Translations under genes and position numbers: made by a program
Source of the DNA: Allodiplogaster sudhausi
Lineage: Eukaryota > Nematoda > Chromadorea > Rhabditida > Diplogasteridae
Length of the DNA stretch: 64,000 nucleotides
Direction: 5' to 3'
NCBI GenBank assembly: GCA_945643635.1
Contig: CALZFC010000041.1
Coordinates: forward strand, 4,015,001-4,079,000
The notes under the pieces: model-generated
Told to the model about the DNA's origin: nothing
The model's database searches: none
What the model saw: only the letters and a program-made list of their open reading frames with translations
In this document: positions 1 through 11,999 of the stretch, in pieces
How the letters are laid out: each line of letters begins with the position of its first letter
Position numbering within the stretch: the stretch's first letter is position 1

Positions 1-270
1 GTTTATAAGAAAGGTCGCTCCGCCGAGTCTTGTCGGTATCAGCGTATAACATCTCCGCCACTTTGGGAAGAGAGAGAGTCTTCGCCGCGATGGACTCAGG
101 AGTGGTCTCGCTTCGTCTGCACTCTACATCAACAACTTTTCTGTTTTGGACCTCTTTGAAACGATAAACGTAGGAAAGATATACAAGTTGATACGCAGTC
201 TGTATTTTCGACAGAGTTCGCTGTGTAATGACCGACAAAAGGTACTCGTCAGCTTTCTCTCGACCGAAAT
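1..270 (-). CDS. possible exon, unrecognised
   Basis: On the minus strand a reading frame stays open for about 85 codons from roughly position 260 down to the window edge. The conceptual peptide is mixed charged, with segments such as VYRFKEVQNRKVV and SLPKVAEMLY. There is no clear splice acceptor at its upper end, where an in-frame TGA lies, and no family is recognised. It could be the end of a gene lying to the left of the window, or chance. Confidence 0.22.
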
Positions 271-463
271 GTAATTTCTCTTTCATTTCGCCTGTAAAGG
301 AAATCTTTGCGTCCTGGTAATAAAATCCGAACGTAATATGTGATGTATAGCAGGAAGTATGTGCACTTGTCGATGCCAATATCCTGTTCATTGAATAAAA
401 GTTAATAAATAAATTTATAATGTGAAGTTCTTAATTTAACTCGCTGCTTCCAAACAGACAACA

Positions 464-1890
464 TTATACAAATGCCAGCAAAAGAACAAGAAGTACATAT
501 GTACATAGACAAGGACGGCGGAGTAACAGCAATCCGAAGTGAGTTTTCCGACAAAGAGTGAAAATAGACGAGAGAATTGTTCGCCAGAACAAGAATGTAT
601 AAGATAAATGATCGATGAAATTAAACTCGATCTTGCCGTTCATCAATGGTAATAAAACGATAATGAAGAGCTTGGGATGTCTATGATGCCGTCGGATTCC
701 GCTGATTTCAATAAACCAGAGGGTCACAAGTAGTCAAAAGTAGAAGAAAAAATAATTTTGCTTAAAAAAAAACCTTAAATTTGGATATCTTAAAAATGTA
801 CAAAATCAACTTCTATAATAAAAAGTGAGGTACATATGTACATACATTTTAATTAAAGTTATTTTATTATAAATTATTGAAAGACCTTCACTAAATAATT
901 AACATTTGGATTTGATAATTTCGCATTAGTCTAAAACATAGTTCATGAAAGTTTGAACCGTTGTTTTCTACTTATTTTGTTTTACAAAGATACAAGAACG
1001 CATAATATGGCTACACACTCTCTTGTTTCACACGCTCTCAAAGCAAACGAAGGGTCAAATATTTGAAGGTGTGCATTCAAAATGCCATTGATAGAGTACT
1101 GTAGAATCATTTCGTACTTGGTTCCTTTATCTTTCATTGCTGCACTAGTGGTCCTTCGTTCAAAAATTCGGCGTTCTCTGTCGTTCTTGCAAAACTGCAA
1201 GCACTGCTTGGTTTACTTTGCGCACTCTTCTCTCTCTCTCGCTCTCTTCTCTCTCTCTATCTTTCTCTTTTTCTCTATCCCTCCTTCTTGTTCCCTCCCT
1301 CTCTCTCATCAAGATTCGCTCATTTGCTGAACATGTTTCTTCTGCATTCTAAGGCCATTAAATACGCATGTACGAATTTTATGCCAATACTTTCAAGTGT
1401 TATTTAATACATCTTCAGTGATAAATGAAGGACGAAAGTCCTTGCATGCAGCATCGTCGAAATATCCTCTCTTGCTTTCCTGATATTTCAAAATGTTACG
1501 AACGAGGCATAAAAAAAGGGAAAAATGCATGCAACACATTGTCAGCGAAGACTAATTTTGATCAATGCCTTCCAAAATCTCACGTTCGGCAAGACTAAAA
1601 GTCTCTCCGGACGGTCCAGCCTTCTTGCTTTGAATCCAAACAGGTCGTCGAAGATCGTGAATAGTCTGAAATTAAGTATACCTCTGCACTTATTTACTTG
1701 TTAGGAGACTGAGAGATTTCTGATTAATTGTAATGAATTATATAACAAAAAGAAAAAATATTTATATCTGTATATATTTGATATTAGAAAACTTTAAATA
1801 TAACCTACAACCTTGTCTTCCAGAAACAACCCTTTCATTCTGAATATAGGAAGCTCCGGGAGATCTTTTACAGATGTTGAAATGAAAGCA
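464..1890. other. intergenic AT-rich stretch
   Basis: No gene is supported here. The stretch is AT-rich with a CT-rich tract near 1225-1310. About 80 bases at 1178-1260 recur in the same orientation at 10188-10265 (listed separately). Confidence 0.5.
1178..1260 (+). repeat. dispersed repeat, copy 1 (partner at 10188-10265)
   Basis: The sequence from TCGTTCTTGCA through GCAAGCACTGCTTGGTTTAC and into a CT tract is nearly repeated at 10188-10265 in direct orientation. The two copies lie about 0.7 kb outside the left and right arms of the long inverted repeat. Confidence 0.6.
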
Positions 1891-1902
1891 TGTATGTATG
1901 CT

Positions 1903-3700
1903 GCCATTCTTCTTGTTAAGAAAGCCTCTCTGTTAGGGTCAAGGTGGCCCTGCCCCGGGGGAAAGTGTCGGATTTTGATAACCAAATTTTAATGGGGGGT
2001 ACCCATACGTACTATAAAGAAAATTTGGTGGTCAATTTTGTTATAAAATTTTTTTCATTGACTGGGCATGCAATAGTATGTAAAATGTTTAAGTCCATAT
2101 AACTTTCTTTAAACTTAATATTTTTCAATTTTCTTTTTTTTATTTGTTGTCTATTCAGAAAGCGCACAAAAACGTAATTGATGACTTTCTGAAAAAGTAT
2201 CATTATTAACAAGTTTTATGCATTTTTAATTTTCAAAAATCGGTTTTTTGAGCACACCGTCTATTTTACGGCCCGGTTCCAGGCTGCAGAATAGCTAAGA
2301 TGAAAGAGGAGAAAAAATGACACAAGGTATGGATTTATGAAGAAAATCGAATGATATATATGTTTTCGAATTTTGACCTGAACCGGGTGCACTTGCATTT
2401 TCGCCGATTGAGATAAATTAGTGTAACTTTTTTAAAGTCTTGCTTTTTAAACAATTTTTATCTCATCGAATTGGCCATTAATTTCTCTCCTAAAAAAGTA
2501 TAGAACCAATCTGACTAATGTTACCCTTGAGCTTATAAATAAAAATTTTTCTTTTTTGAACAAAAAATAATTGGGTAATAACTAATGAGAACCAAATTTA
2601 TGGGCCTTTGAGATACCCGGCTGAACCAATCAAACATATTATTAGATAGAACGAAGAATTCTGTGTACCATATCCTTGTTTCATGAGATTTCAAGGATAT
2701 ATATTTACTTTTTACGAACAATTTCAGAAAATTTTCAGCATCGATTCAGCCGATAAATCAAGTCGAAAAATGAAAGGTGCATGTTTATCTCACAAATCAT
2801 GTTATATAGTGTTTTTTGATGAGCGAAAAGAATAATTTCATCGAAAACCGTTTCATTTAATCTCACTAATTTTCTTTTCTTTATGTGTTGCCAATCCCAT
2901 ATCATTTCGGTCAAGCCCCGAGCTAAATTGCATTTTCTGAGTTCCACTGTAACAGCAGATGGATCATAGAGGCTTTTTTGCAGAGGACTGAATAGCTAAT
3001 ATAATAAAATAAAAATTGTCTCAAAATCATGAGTCTAAAAAAGTAGTACTGATTCATCAATTTCAGCGAAAGTGCCAATGTAAAAATTCGAGATCATATA
3101 AGACAGTGTCAATTAAAAAATTTGGTTTTTTTCTGCAATTTTCAGTTTTGCTGTTATTTTTGGCAAGCAAATTTGCCAGTTTTCAAACCCAGTTATTATG
3201 CCATGCCAATTTGTCTTATTGTCAAGAATGTCATCAACGTTTATTCATCAAGCCAAAATAAACAAGTGTCTGAAATGGCAAAAACAGCCTAACCAAAGAA
3301 CATAAGAGTCAAATGTGTCAAGGCAAAATTATGTAAGTGTTAAAAGAACATGGCACAAAAAATGGTCGAAAAATTTGTCACAGCTTCTCGAGGAGGAGTG
3401 GGTCTTTTGTCAAAAAAAAGCAGCTAATAAATCTGCCAAGATTACATGCCAGAATTGATCAACAACTAAATTCGCCAAGCCAAAATATTAGAGTGAAAAA
3501 TTTGCCAAATCAGCTTGCCAATTTTGGCGGTTAGCAGAAATGGCATGGCAGTTTAAACAGGCGTCAAAAAAGTCCGTCAAATTTGATGGCTATCAAAATT
3601 GGCAAGGCATTTTTTACGGTTGTCAAAACTGGCTCGTCATTTTCAACGGCCGTCAAATTTGGCCAAAGGTCGTAATTTGAACATCGGACCAATTAAAACA
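1903..3700 (+). repeat. left arm of long inverted repeat
   Basis: From about 1903 to 3003 this arm is the near-exact reverse complement of 8322-9424, by reading several long stretches side by side (for example around 1925-2035 against 9270-9400, and 2735-2990 against 8335-8590). A further matching block is 3085-3180 against 7880-7985, followed inward by subterminal clusters of TTTGGC/GCCAAA words at 3160-3670. Small open frames in the arm are mirrored in the other arm and carry no family motif, so I treat the arm as non-coding mobile-element sequence. Confidence 0.85.
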
Positions 3701-3906
3701 CAGTGTAAGAAAAATGGAGTATAGAAAAGCAGAAATTTAATGGAATTATAATGTTAACTAAAAAAAAATCGGCGCTAGCAATAAGTGGACTTACGAACTA
3801 CAGAGAAATCATGGATTCAGAAGAATCAATCCGCAATATGGAGACTAATCAGATTGAAGGCAAAAATCAGGGTATGTAAAATAGACGGCTCCTTTTTAAC
3901 CCCCAC

Positions 3907-5310
3907 CGGTGATTCTTCGGGAGGTCGACTCGAAGTGCTGGCGGCAGGTCTCGGGTCGGCCGCCATGGCCTGCAAGAAAGGACGTTGAGGAAGGTAAAAC
4001 AAGAGAGGAGTGAAGGGAGATTAAAGAAAAGGATAAAGAAAAAGGAGCAGGCGTTACGGTATAAATGGTTGAAAAAGCTTCCTTTGAAATTTTGGCAGAA
4101 ACAAAAGAGAAAGAATATCCACAACTTGTTTGTTCAGTTTAAGTTACCACTAAATAGGAACACTAACAACTCCACATTTTAAAGGAATTCTTCTTTTAGA
4201 CAGTAAAAATAGGAAGGGAACTTAACTACAAGGAAATCACGGATGTTAACTATACGAGGGGAGGGGGGGGGGTTTGTCCACCCTGATATAGCAGCACTCA
4301 TTTTTGTGGATTTCCTGGTTCAGTTCAATAAATTTTGTGTCAACTCGTGCTCCAAAGGTCATATCCATAAATATGTCAAATTTCAGCTAGACCTTTCGAC
4401 GGGCTCAAATTCAAATAACAAACAATAATTCTCTATGAAACGGTTACTTATATCAATAAATTGATCTTTTTTCTATAAAAAAAACTACGCTCCCACTACA
4501 TTACGCTAATTTTAAAACAAATTAAGAAACGGTTTAAAGGAAAACCGAAAAAGGATAACAAAAGTTTCGCTCCGACATTAATCGGCTAAAAGGAAGATCA
4601 TGTTAAAACTATTCCCAAAAAAAAATGCATTACCAAAATGAATATATAAGACAGATTACCTTGATTTTATCCTTTAAAAAAACTGCTGGATTTTAGTCCT
4701 ATGTGAAACCAAGTTAAAAAATATCAAAATACGACGTACTCCGTTTTAAAACAAAACTGGACACCTGTCATATTAGACAAAAAAATAAAGCCAAAAGGTG
4801 ATGTCTAACCATTGGAGGGGAAGGGTCCGTAGGCGCCGGCGGACGAGTCCTCCGGTGACTTCCGCGCAGTCGCAACTACAAGAAAAGTTAAAATTGAATC
4901 GAATATCTTAAAAAAAAGGATAAAAGAAAAGAATTTCATTCGATTTCCCGCCATACAATATGCATACTCGACCTTAGAAAAGGAAAACTAAAGTATCAGC
5001 TAATGGAAAAATAATCTGAAAGCTATTCCCAAAGAGAATACAATCTTGAATGAATCGTTAAAAAAGATTGCCTTGATTTTTATTCTAGAACAACTTCTGA
5101 ATTTCATTCCAATGAAAAACATACCAACATAAAAACAAAATGCCTACGTCATCTTGAAAATGGACAAAACACTTCGAATATCTCACAGTTAAACAAATAA
5201 AAATAAACCCAAAAAGTAATTTCTAACCATTGGAGACGGCATCGACCCTGGCGCCCGTAGTCGCTGCCGCCCTGGTGCATCATTTCGATGCCGTTGCGAG
5301 GATGGCGGGA
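3907..5310 (-). CDS. possible three-exon gene fragment, unrecognised
   Basis: Three GC-rich islands on the minus strand have splice-like borders: 5310-5228 (acceptor TTGTAG, donor GTTAG), 4875-4810 (acceptor TTGTAG, donor GTTAG) and 3969-3907 (acceptor TTGCAG, donor GTGGGG). They are 83, 66 and 63 nt long. Two frames stay open across all three; one gives a Pro/Ser/Arg-rich peptide, the other a mixed peptide containing RNGIEMMHQGGSDYG. The first two exons and their upstream introns belong to tandem units about 418 bp apart, so they may be duplicated exons. No family is recognised and neither end of the gene is found. Confidence 0.28.
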
Positions 5311-5390
5311 CTACAATCAAAAGAAAAACATAGAAGGAAATAATCGTCGTCAAAAGTTAACTAAATAAAAAATACTTAAAGAAAACCTAA
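4540..5390. repeat. diverged tandem duplication, about 418 bp period
   Basis: Landmarks repeat at a spacing of 417-419 bp: CTATTCCCAAA near 4607 and 5024, the TTGCCTTGATTTT/TTACCTTGATTTT block near 4660 and 5070, and TCTAACCATTGGAG at 4804 and 5223. Each unit contains one GC-rich exon-like island. Identity is moderate, so the duplication is old. Confidence 0.6.
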
Positions 5391-5451
5391 CAGCAATCCA
5401 CGAAAACAAAACCCTCAGCTGTGTTTTGCCAAGAATTTCGAAATGTGACAG

Positions 5452-5672
5452 TTAATGTTTTGCACGGTGCACGATGCACGGCGCGCTCACCTAATGACAT
5501 TTTGATTAATTGCATGGCGACTATTATTGTTCTTTTTTAAGGTTCACGTAATTTTTACGAACGTGCACCGTGTAGAAATGTAATATTACAACTAATCAAA
5601 AATTTTCCACTAATCGCACAATTAAGAACTAGGACATTAGGTGCATCGTATGAGGTGCATAGTGCAAAATGA
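5452..5672. mobile_element. small inverted-repeat element (MITE-like)
   Basis: The left end (TTTTGCACGGTGCACGATG, then CACCTAATG) is mirrored at the right end (GGACATTAGGTGCATCG, then GTGCATAGTGCAAAATG) as imperfect inverted repeats of about 45 bp around roughly 130 bp of AT-rich sequence with no reading frame. Size and structure fit a miniature inverted-repeat element. No target-site duplication could be fixed by eye. Confidence 0.55.
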
Positions 5673-6804
5673 TAAATGCCTGCACGCGTTGCGGTCGCGT
5701 CGCACCTTTAATAACTGCGAGATGAAACGTATTCAGTGCAAAGCGAGATTTTATGTTTGTCTTGGTTTATGCCTTTCCTTTTTCTTGAACTGTTTTTCAT
5801 GTGATTAATATACACTTTAAGAGAAGACGGACGCTTGGCGGCTCCTCCTCACATTGGCGCCGCGACATCCTGTCGCGACATCGGCACGACCAGCCCGATA
5901 CATCACTTTGAGGTTTTAGTTAGCATTCTCTTTGATACTTTCTTCTTTTTTGACAAAATTAGTTTTGCTTTATTGGTGAACCGGGCAGATTTTATTTTAT
6001 TGGGTGTTGACGCGGGGCTAATATACTTGGGAGGGGGGGGCAATATTTTTTAACATTTAGTTCATATTGTGGTTCTCGAACATGGGCAACACTTATATGA
6101 GGTTTTTTTTAACTTCTATCCACTTTAAAAAGTTGTCATAATTTCGCGCATGTTGCCGAGAAATATCCGCGACATTAGTTGTCCTATCTTCATGTTAGTT
6201 GTCAACTTGAATAAATTAAGAAGTAAATTAGCTATATTTAAAAAATAGCCTGGTCCATATGAAACAATATCCTGTCCTTATCCTTCGAGCATGGATTTGT
6301 TTTTTTTTTTCAATTTCACACTCAAAAATCAGTCCAACTGAACAACGCGACGAGCTCAACAAAATGTGCCATGTTTTAGATTTTTCAAATATTTCCTCAA
6401 AATGAAAGTGAGTATAGCGTTGTTAAATTTTAATGTTATACGACGGCAGACATATCATTCAATAGAGAATCGCGAGCTCATTAAGTTGCATTCAATCACT
6501 TTTTCCAAAAAAAAAAAATTTTTTTTTACCCAAAAACCGACTCCTAATGTTTTGACGGCGCAAATATTTTTATGCCGCTTGTAATTTTTTTCCCGCTGAA
6601 ATTCAACTGTTTCTGGCTTTTTGTTACGGAAAAGACTAATATTATATTCAATTCTTATCGTAAAGTTTTATTAATTCCCCGAATTACGGTACAAGGCCGT
6701 ATACCGAATACTTACCGTAGCTCAGCAAAATAAAGTCATGATAATAAATCGCAGACACACCATTTTATGCTGTTTTATTAACATTAAATGGTATTTTTGT
6801 TTCA

Positions 6805-7160
6805 GATTATATGCCAAGCTGATCCGTGCAAAGCAAGGATGTGCAGCGGGAGTGTCGCCGGAGATGGCCGACCGCGTCCAGTTTGAAAGGTTTTGCATTA
6901 TTATCGTTTTCCTATTAAAATTTCTATTTTTTATGTTAAACAGATTTGATATTTTATAGGGATGAAAAGTCTTTTATCAATGTGCATCTTCGCTCTTTCA
7001 GTTTTGCCATAAATTATTGATGTGTGAATGAAAGAGAATCTAATAAGGAGGTGATGGCGGAGCCGCCCGTCCTCGCCGTTGCTTCTTTGGTGCTGACGTC
7101 GATGATGATTCTGGCGGCGGCGGACTTGGCTACCGCCCTCCGCCTTCGTGAGTCTTTCTT
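6805..7160 (+). CDS. possible exon pair, unrecognised
   Basis: An island at 6805-6889 follows TTTCAG and ends at GAAAG/GTTTTG. It reads in one frame as a peptide containing KLIRAKQGCAAG and VSPEMADRVQF. A second GC-rich island at about 7047-7149 follows AATAAG and ends at a good GTGAGT donor. One frame gives a Gly/Asp-rich peptide, another a hydrophobic Ala/Leu-rich one starting at ATG 7054. The phases of the two islands do not join cleanly. Both lie inside the long-inverted-repeat element. Confidence 0.28.
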
Positions 7161-7439
7161 TTAGTACATTTATTTCTTTTATTTATTTATATTGCTTTCA
7201 GTACGAAATTGAATGAAAAAAAACTGTATTATTATCTTTTTTAAATGTCGCGTTCGAAAGTATTTTTCTCTTAAATTTATTCGTTAATGTGGGGGCGTAA
7301 ATTGGAACTTTTTTAATGTTTACTTTTCCTGTTCTCTTTTATTAAAAAATGGCAGTGCGGCAATGTTTTTGTGAATGGTTACTGTAGTACTTTTTAAGGC
7401 TGGGTACTGTAGTATTTTCAAAACTGCTTAAAAATAATG

Positions 7440-9424
7440 TTCATGGATTGTTATTTCGGGTTTTTAATGGGAGGCACCAACATCTTCCTCGTGGCATATT
7501 TATCAGCTGTTAAAAATGTCAAATCGGTTTGCCAATTCTGATAACTGTTTATTTTGGCTGTGACATTTTTGATAAGTGAAGGACTTGCCAAAACCGTTGA
7601 AATTTTGAACATATGTAAATTGCGCCATGGAAAATTTTGGGGGCCATCAAATTTGGCATGCTAACTAATCCAAATTTAACGGCTTTTATTTTTGCCGCAC
7701 CAAATTTGTTTTGTTGTTAAATTTGCCGAAACCGGCTTGGCAATAATTAGAACATATTTCTGTGGATCATCCATTTTCTTCGCTTGCACATTGTGTCCGT
7801 CACTTTTATTGACCGTCTCTTTTGTCATGACAAGTTTGAATCAATGAATAAAATATTGCCACATTTGCTTGTCGTTTTACCTGCCAAATTTGGCAAAAAT
7901 AACAGCTTAAGTGAAAATTGCAGAAAAAAACCAAATTTTTTTAATTGACACTGTCTTATATGTATCCCTCGATTTTCTTCATAAAAACATATCTTGTGTC
8001 ACTTTTTCTCTTCTTTCATCTCAGCTATTAGCTAGCACCGAACCGGGCCGAAAAATGGACGAAGTGCTCATAAAACCAATTTTTGAAAAAGAAAAATTCC
8101 AAAAAGTGGTTAAAAAATGAAACTTTTCAGAAAAATAACCATGGATTTTCTTTAATTCTCCCCGAAGCTTTGTATGTTTCCATCTCTCTCTCTTTATCTT
8201 CAGAAACATATACAATCAAGACCATATTGCGCGCGCCCAAGCGATAAGTAGAAGTTGTAGTCAGACAACTCCTGTCTTTGAACAGGCGGTCGGAAGCTCT
8301 ATGACATGTGTTTGGAAGATATCATATTAGCTATTCAGTCCTCTACAAAAAAGCCTCTATGATCCATCTGATGTTACGGTGGAACTCAGAAAATGCAATT
8401 TAGCTCGGGGCTTGACCGAAATGATATGGGATTGGCAACACATAAAGAAAAGAAAATTAGTGAGATTAAATGAAACGGTTTTCGATGAAATTATTCTTTT
8501 CGCTCATCAAAAACACCATATAACATGATTTGTGAGATAAACATGCACCTTTCATTTTTCGACTTGATTTATCGGCTGAATCGATGCTGGAAATTTTCTG
8601 AAATTGTTCGTAAAAAGTAAATATATATCCTTGAAATCTCATGAAACAAGGATATGGTACACAGAATTCTTCGTTCTATCTAATAATATGTTTGATTGGT
8701 TCAGCCGGGTATCTTAAAGGCCCATAAATTTGGTTCTCAGTAGTTATTACCCAATTATTTTTTGTTCAAAAAAGAAAAAAAATTATTTATATGCTTAAGG
8801 GTAACATTAGGCAGATTGGTTCTATACTTTTTTAGGAGAGAAATTAATGGCCAATTCGATGAGATAAAAATTGTTTAAAAAGCAAGACTTTAAAAAAAGT
8901 TACACTAATTTATCTCAATCGGCGAAAATGCAAGTGCACCCGGTTCAGGTCAAAATTCGAAAACATATATATCCTTCGATTTTCTTCATAAATCCATACC
9001 TTGTGTCATTTTTTCTCCTCTTTCATCTTAGCTATTCTGCAGCCTGGAACCGGGCCGTAAAATAGACGGTGTGCTCAAAAAACCGATTTTTGAAAATTAA
9101 AAATGCATAAAACTTGTCAATAATGATAAATTTTCAGAAAGTCATCAATTACTTTTTTGTGCGCTTTCTGAATACACAACAAATGAAAAAAAAGAAAATT
9201 GAAAAATATTAAGTTTACAGAAAGTTATATGGACTTAAACATTTTACATACTATTGCATGCCCAATCAATGAAAAAATTTTTATAACAAAATTGAATACC
9301 AAATTTTCTTAAAGTACGTATGGGTAACCCCCATTAAAATGTGGTTATCAAAATCCGACACTTTCCCCCGGGGCAGGCCCCCATGGAAGGCTGCTTGATC
9401 CTTACAGAGAGGCTCTCTTAAAGT
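7440..9424 (-). repeat. right arm of long inverted repeat
   Basis: This is the reverse complement of 1903-3700, best from 8322 to 9424. An internal module of about 120 bp (TTCTTCATAAA...TTTCATCT.AGCTATT...GAACCGGGCC) occurs at 7970-8100 and again at 8955-9090, and its mirror sits near 2232-2380 in the left arm, so the right arm carries one extra diverged copy. Inner TTTGGC/GCCAAA clusters lie at 7500-7910. Confidence 0.85.
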
Positions 9425-9700
9425 GGCCGTGTATGGACGAGTAGAGAAGCTTAGAAGTCGATCCGGGGACGCAGCTGCCTTGGAAATCAATGTGGGCCAA
9501 TGCGTTGCAGTACAAACGCCTATCTCTCTATCTTTCTTTGTCTCTCTCTCTCTCTCGGTCTCTCTAGCTCTCTCTCTCTCGATCTCTCTAGTTCCCTCTC
9601 TCAATCTCTCTAGTTCTCTCTCTCAATCTCTATAGTTCTCTACCTCTCGATCTCTCAAGTTCTCTCTCTCTCCCTCTCAGGCCCCTTTCATCACTACACT
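9425..9700 (+). repeat. repeat with CT microsatellite, related to 11297-11460
   Basis: Immediately outside the right arm, the text GTATGGACGAGTAGAGAAG...ATCAATGTGGGCCAATGCG followed by a long CT tract resembles GTATGGGCGAGTCGAGAAG...GGGCCGATGCATCGCAG and CT tract at 11297-11460. It appears to be a dispersed repeat family ending in (CT)n. The open frames through it are low-complexity artefacts. Confidence 0.5.
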
Positions 9701-10187
9701 CACCCTTCCCATCACATCCTTTTCCTTTCGGCCAGTTGAACGTATGTATGTACTTAATTAAATATGCATGTACCACCGTTATCAGTCCGTTACACACAAC
9801 ACTTGTCTTGTCTGCATCAGCACCGCTCGAAATAATGCCTAACAAATTAATATTTCAAAACAACAAGTAGGTAAGCAGATAAAGAGAGAACTAGTAGGAA
9901 TACTTTAATTTACTGATGTAGTCGTGAGGCAACAAGGCACATATTATATACATATGTATGTATGTTGCGAGAATGATGTAGAACTCGCATATATGGCTAG
10001 AAGATGGACTGTCGGACTTTCGGCATTGTGCTAGGCACAAGGACGGTGTAGTTGACAGGAACACGAATCGACTTGCTTCGTTTACTCGGCCCATCGGATG
10101 CCACTATTTGCCCTTCTTTTAGTTAACTTAAGTCTCTTCCCCCTCATGATCTCTAATTCGTGCTCAAGTTGCCCTTCCTTCAAACCT

Positions 10188-10275
10188 CTTTCGTTCTTGC
10201 ACAATTGCAAGCACTGCTTGGTTTACTTTGTGCTCTCTTCCCTCTCTCTCTCTCTCTCTCGCTCTCTCTTCAATC
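10188..10275 (+). repeat. dispersed repeat, copy 2 (partner at 1178-1260)
   Basis: Direct-orientation partner of the 1178-1260 sequence, also running into a CT tract. Confidence 0.6.
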
Positions 10276-10502
10276 ACTCCCTATTATTTATTAATTTAAT
10301 GATACTCTTCTTAAACGTTGATGACTTCAGGAGCGAAGGCGTTTTGAGAGCCATCGTATGTGACACACACCAAACGTTCTTGAATATATTCTTCCTGCTA
10401 TTCCTTTCAAACCTTTTCAGAGTCCTCAGAGGTTGCTCCGTTTCGTGCATTTTTACGCATGGAAACGTGGGCCATGATGAAGCCCGTTTGTCGCTGCTTC
10501 TT

Positions 10503-11080
10503 TATTTACACATTCTTATATGAACGCAAATGCTAAACAATCAATCACACAAATGCTATAACAAGCAAGTCTGATCAGAGAAGGATTAGGTGTTCTGGCC
10601 GTTCTCAGAATGTTCCAGACCTTCACAGGAGGGACCGTGCCAGGAGGGACTCCCATTGCAATCAGGTTACTGAAAACGTGCAGAGGAACAGGATGTTGTA
10701 GATTGTTCCACGGTAAGCTTTCTCTGGAGAGAGAAAAGAATACCTGGTACTGCGATGTAATTTGGGAGATTGAGCGTCGCGGTGATCTGCTTGGCCATCT
10801 CATTAAGTCTAGCGAGCGATGGAGATAATGTTCGGTCTCTGGTTCTTTGATGGATCTTTGATCTTGACGATCTTGCCGATGTCACCAATGCTCTTCCCAG
10901 CTGGGTTCATCTTGTTAATGAGCTTCGTGATGCGTGTGCCCCTGTTCAGGCGTAGCCACGCTATGATCAAAGAGTGATCGTACAAGAAATCCTTTTTGTT
11001 AAGCAAGAGTCCTCTGGGATCATGACTGCTAACTCGGATTGCTGGCGAACGGTTTACAAGAAAAGTCTGAAACTGATTTT
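10503..11080 (-). CDS. unrecognised protein, two exons with a frame break
   Basis: On the minus strand the frame is open from about 11080 (peptide parts SSHDPRGLLLNKKDFLYDH, GTRITKLINKMNPAGKS, GDIGKIVKIKDP) to about 10830, where it meets a stop. The peptide continues sensibly one base out of frame as SLARLNEMAKQITATLNLP up to 10763. After an intron of about 80 bp ending TTTTCAG, a second exon runs from about 10670 to a TAA at 10503 (GVPPGTVPPVKVWNILRTA). No family is recognised. The frame break at about 10825-10835 and an unresolved splice phase leave it open whether this is a live gene, a pseudogene or a sequence error. Confidence 0.35.
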
Positions 11081-11999
11081 GCCTATTAATTTACATCCAA
11101 TTTGAATGAGCTTATGATTACATAATTTTGATGCATTACTTAACGAAAAAGGAAAGGTACATACATACATATATAATTGATTTGATATTGACCAACTTTA
11201 AATTTAACGAAAACGTGATGTTCCTGAATCAAATCTTTGATTCTGAAGAGAGAATTCTCTGGGAGAAGGCTTGAAGATCTCGATTAGTGACAGATGTATG
11301 CTGCCATGGTATGGGCGAGTCGAGAAGGTCGATCGGGCAAACGGAGTCGCCTGATTGTGAGCAATCAATGTGCACGAGTGGGCCGATGCATCGCAGAACA
11401 CACGCCCATCTCGCTCTCTCTCTGGCTCTTGCTCGTGCCCTCCCACTCTTTCTCTCACTGGGCCTTTCACTCCCTAAACTCTGTCTCCCTCAAGAGAAAT
11501 CGGGCTCCCACCTTTCCATGCAGTCGCCACTTGCATTGCGATCTCTTCTCGCTGCTTTGCTTTTGGTTGAACGAGAAAGGCTGGATGAAGTGGTCAATAG
11601 CCCTTACTCTATATTTCTCTACATATCCATCCCTCCTCTTCTGGACAATTTGCTTTAGTGCTTGCTCATATATCAATCGCTTACGCCAGTTCTTCGTTTT
11701 ACTTCCATTTTTAGCTTGTGGATACATATGTGCATACATCAAAATCAGTGGTTATATGAGTATCATGTGCGTATTACAAGTAGGATAATATAATTATTAG
11801 CGAAGAGAAGCCCATTATGGCATCGAACTCTTCATTGTTTGATACGGCTGACAGACAAATCTTTTTTCTCTATGGTCTTGGGAATCTATATGAATTTCTT
11901 TTTTTTTCAACATGACATTCAATAAATCTAAATATACTAAGAATAATATTCGACTCATATCTGTTCGACGTCAGATTAAATAGAAAAAAGGAGTATCAG

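Larger units (their letters stand above)
3700..7440. mobile_element. core of the long-inverted-repeat element
   Basis: This 3.7 kb lies between the two arms. It is AT-rich with isolated GC-rich islands that look like exons (minus strand 3907-5310; plus strand 6805-7140), a 418-bp tandem duplication, and a small nested inverted-repeat element at 5452-5672. No transposase, integrase or reverse transcriptase motif was seen. The core may be host DNA trapped between arms, or the decayed interior of a large foldback transposon. Confidence 0.45.

Noticed and set aside
2735..2947. 70-codon open frame MELRKCNLARG... and its mirror copy at 8383
   Set aside because: Lies in the inverted-repeat arm, no homology or splice sites, and the mirror frame is interrupted. 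Treated as element sequence.
9281..9845. Open frames with RERERE or SLSLSL runs near 9.3-9.8 kb
   Set aside because: Low-complexity CT tract next to the right arm; not coding.
10098..10523. 141-codon plus-strand frame at 10.1-10.5 kb
   Set aside because: Contains the dispersed repeat and a CT tract; hydrophobic composition is due to T-richness.
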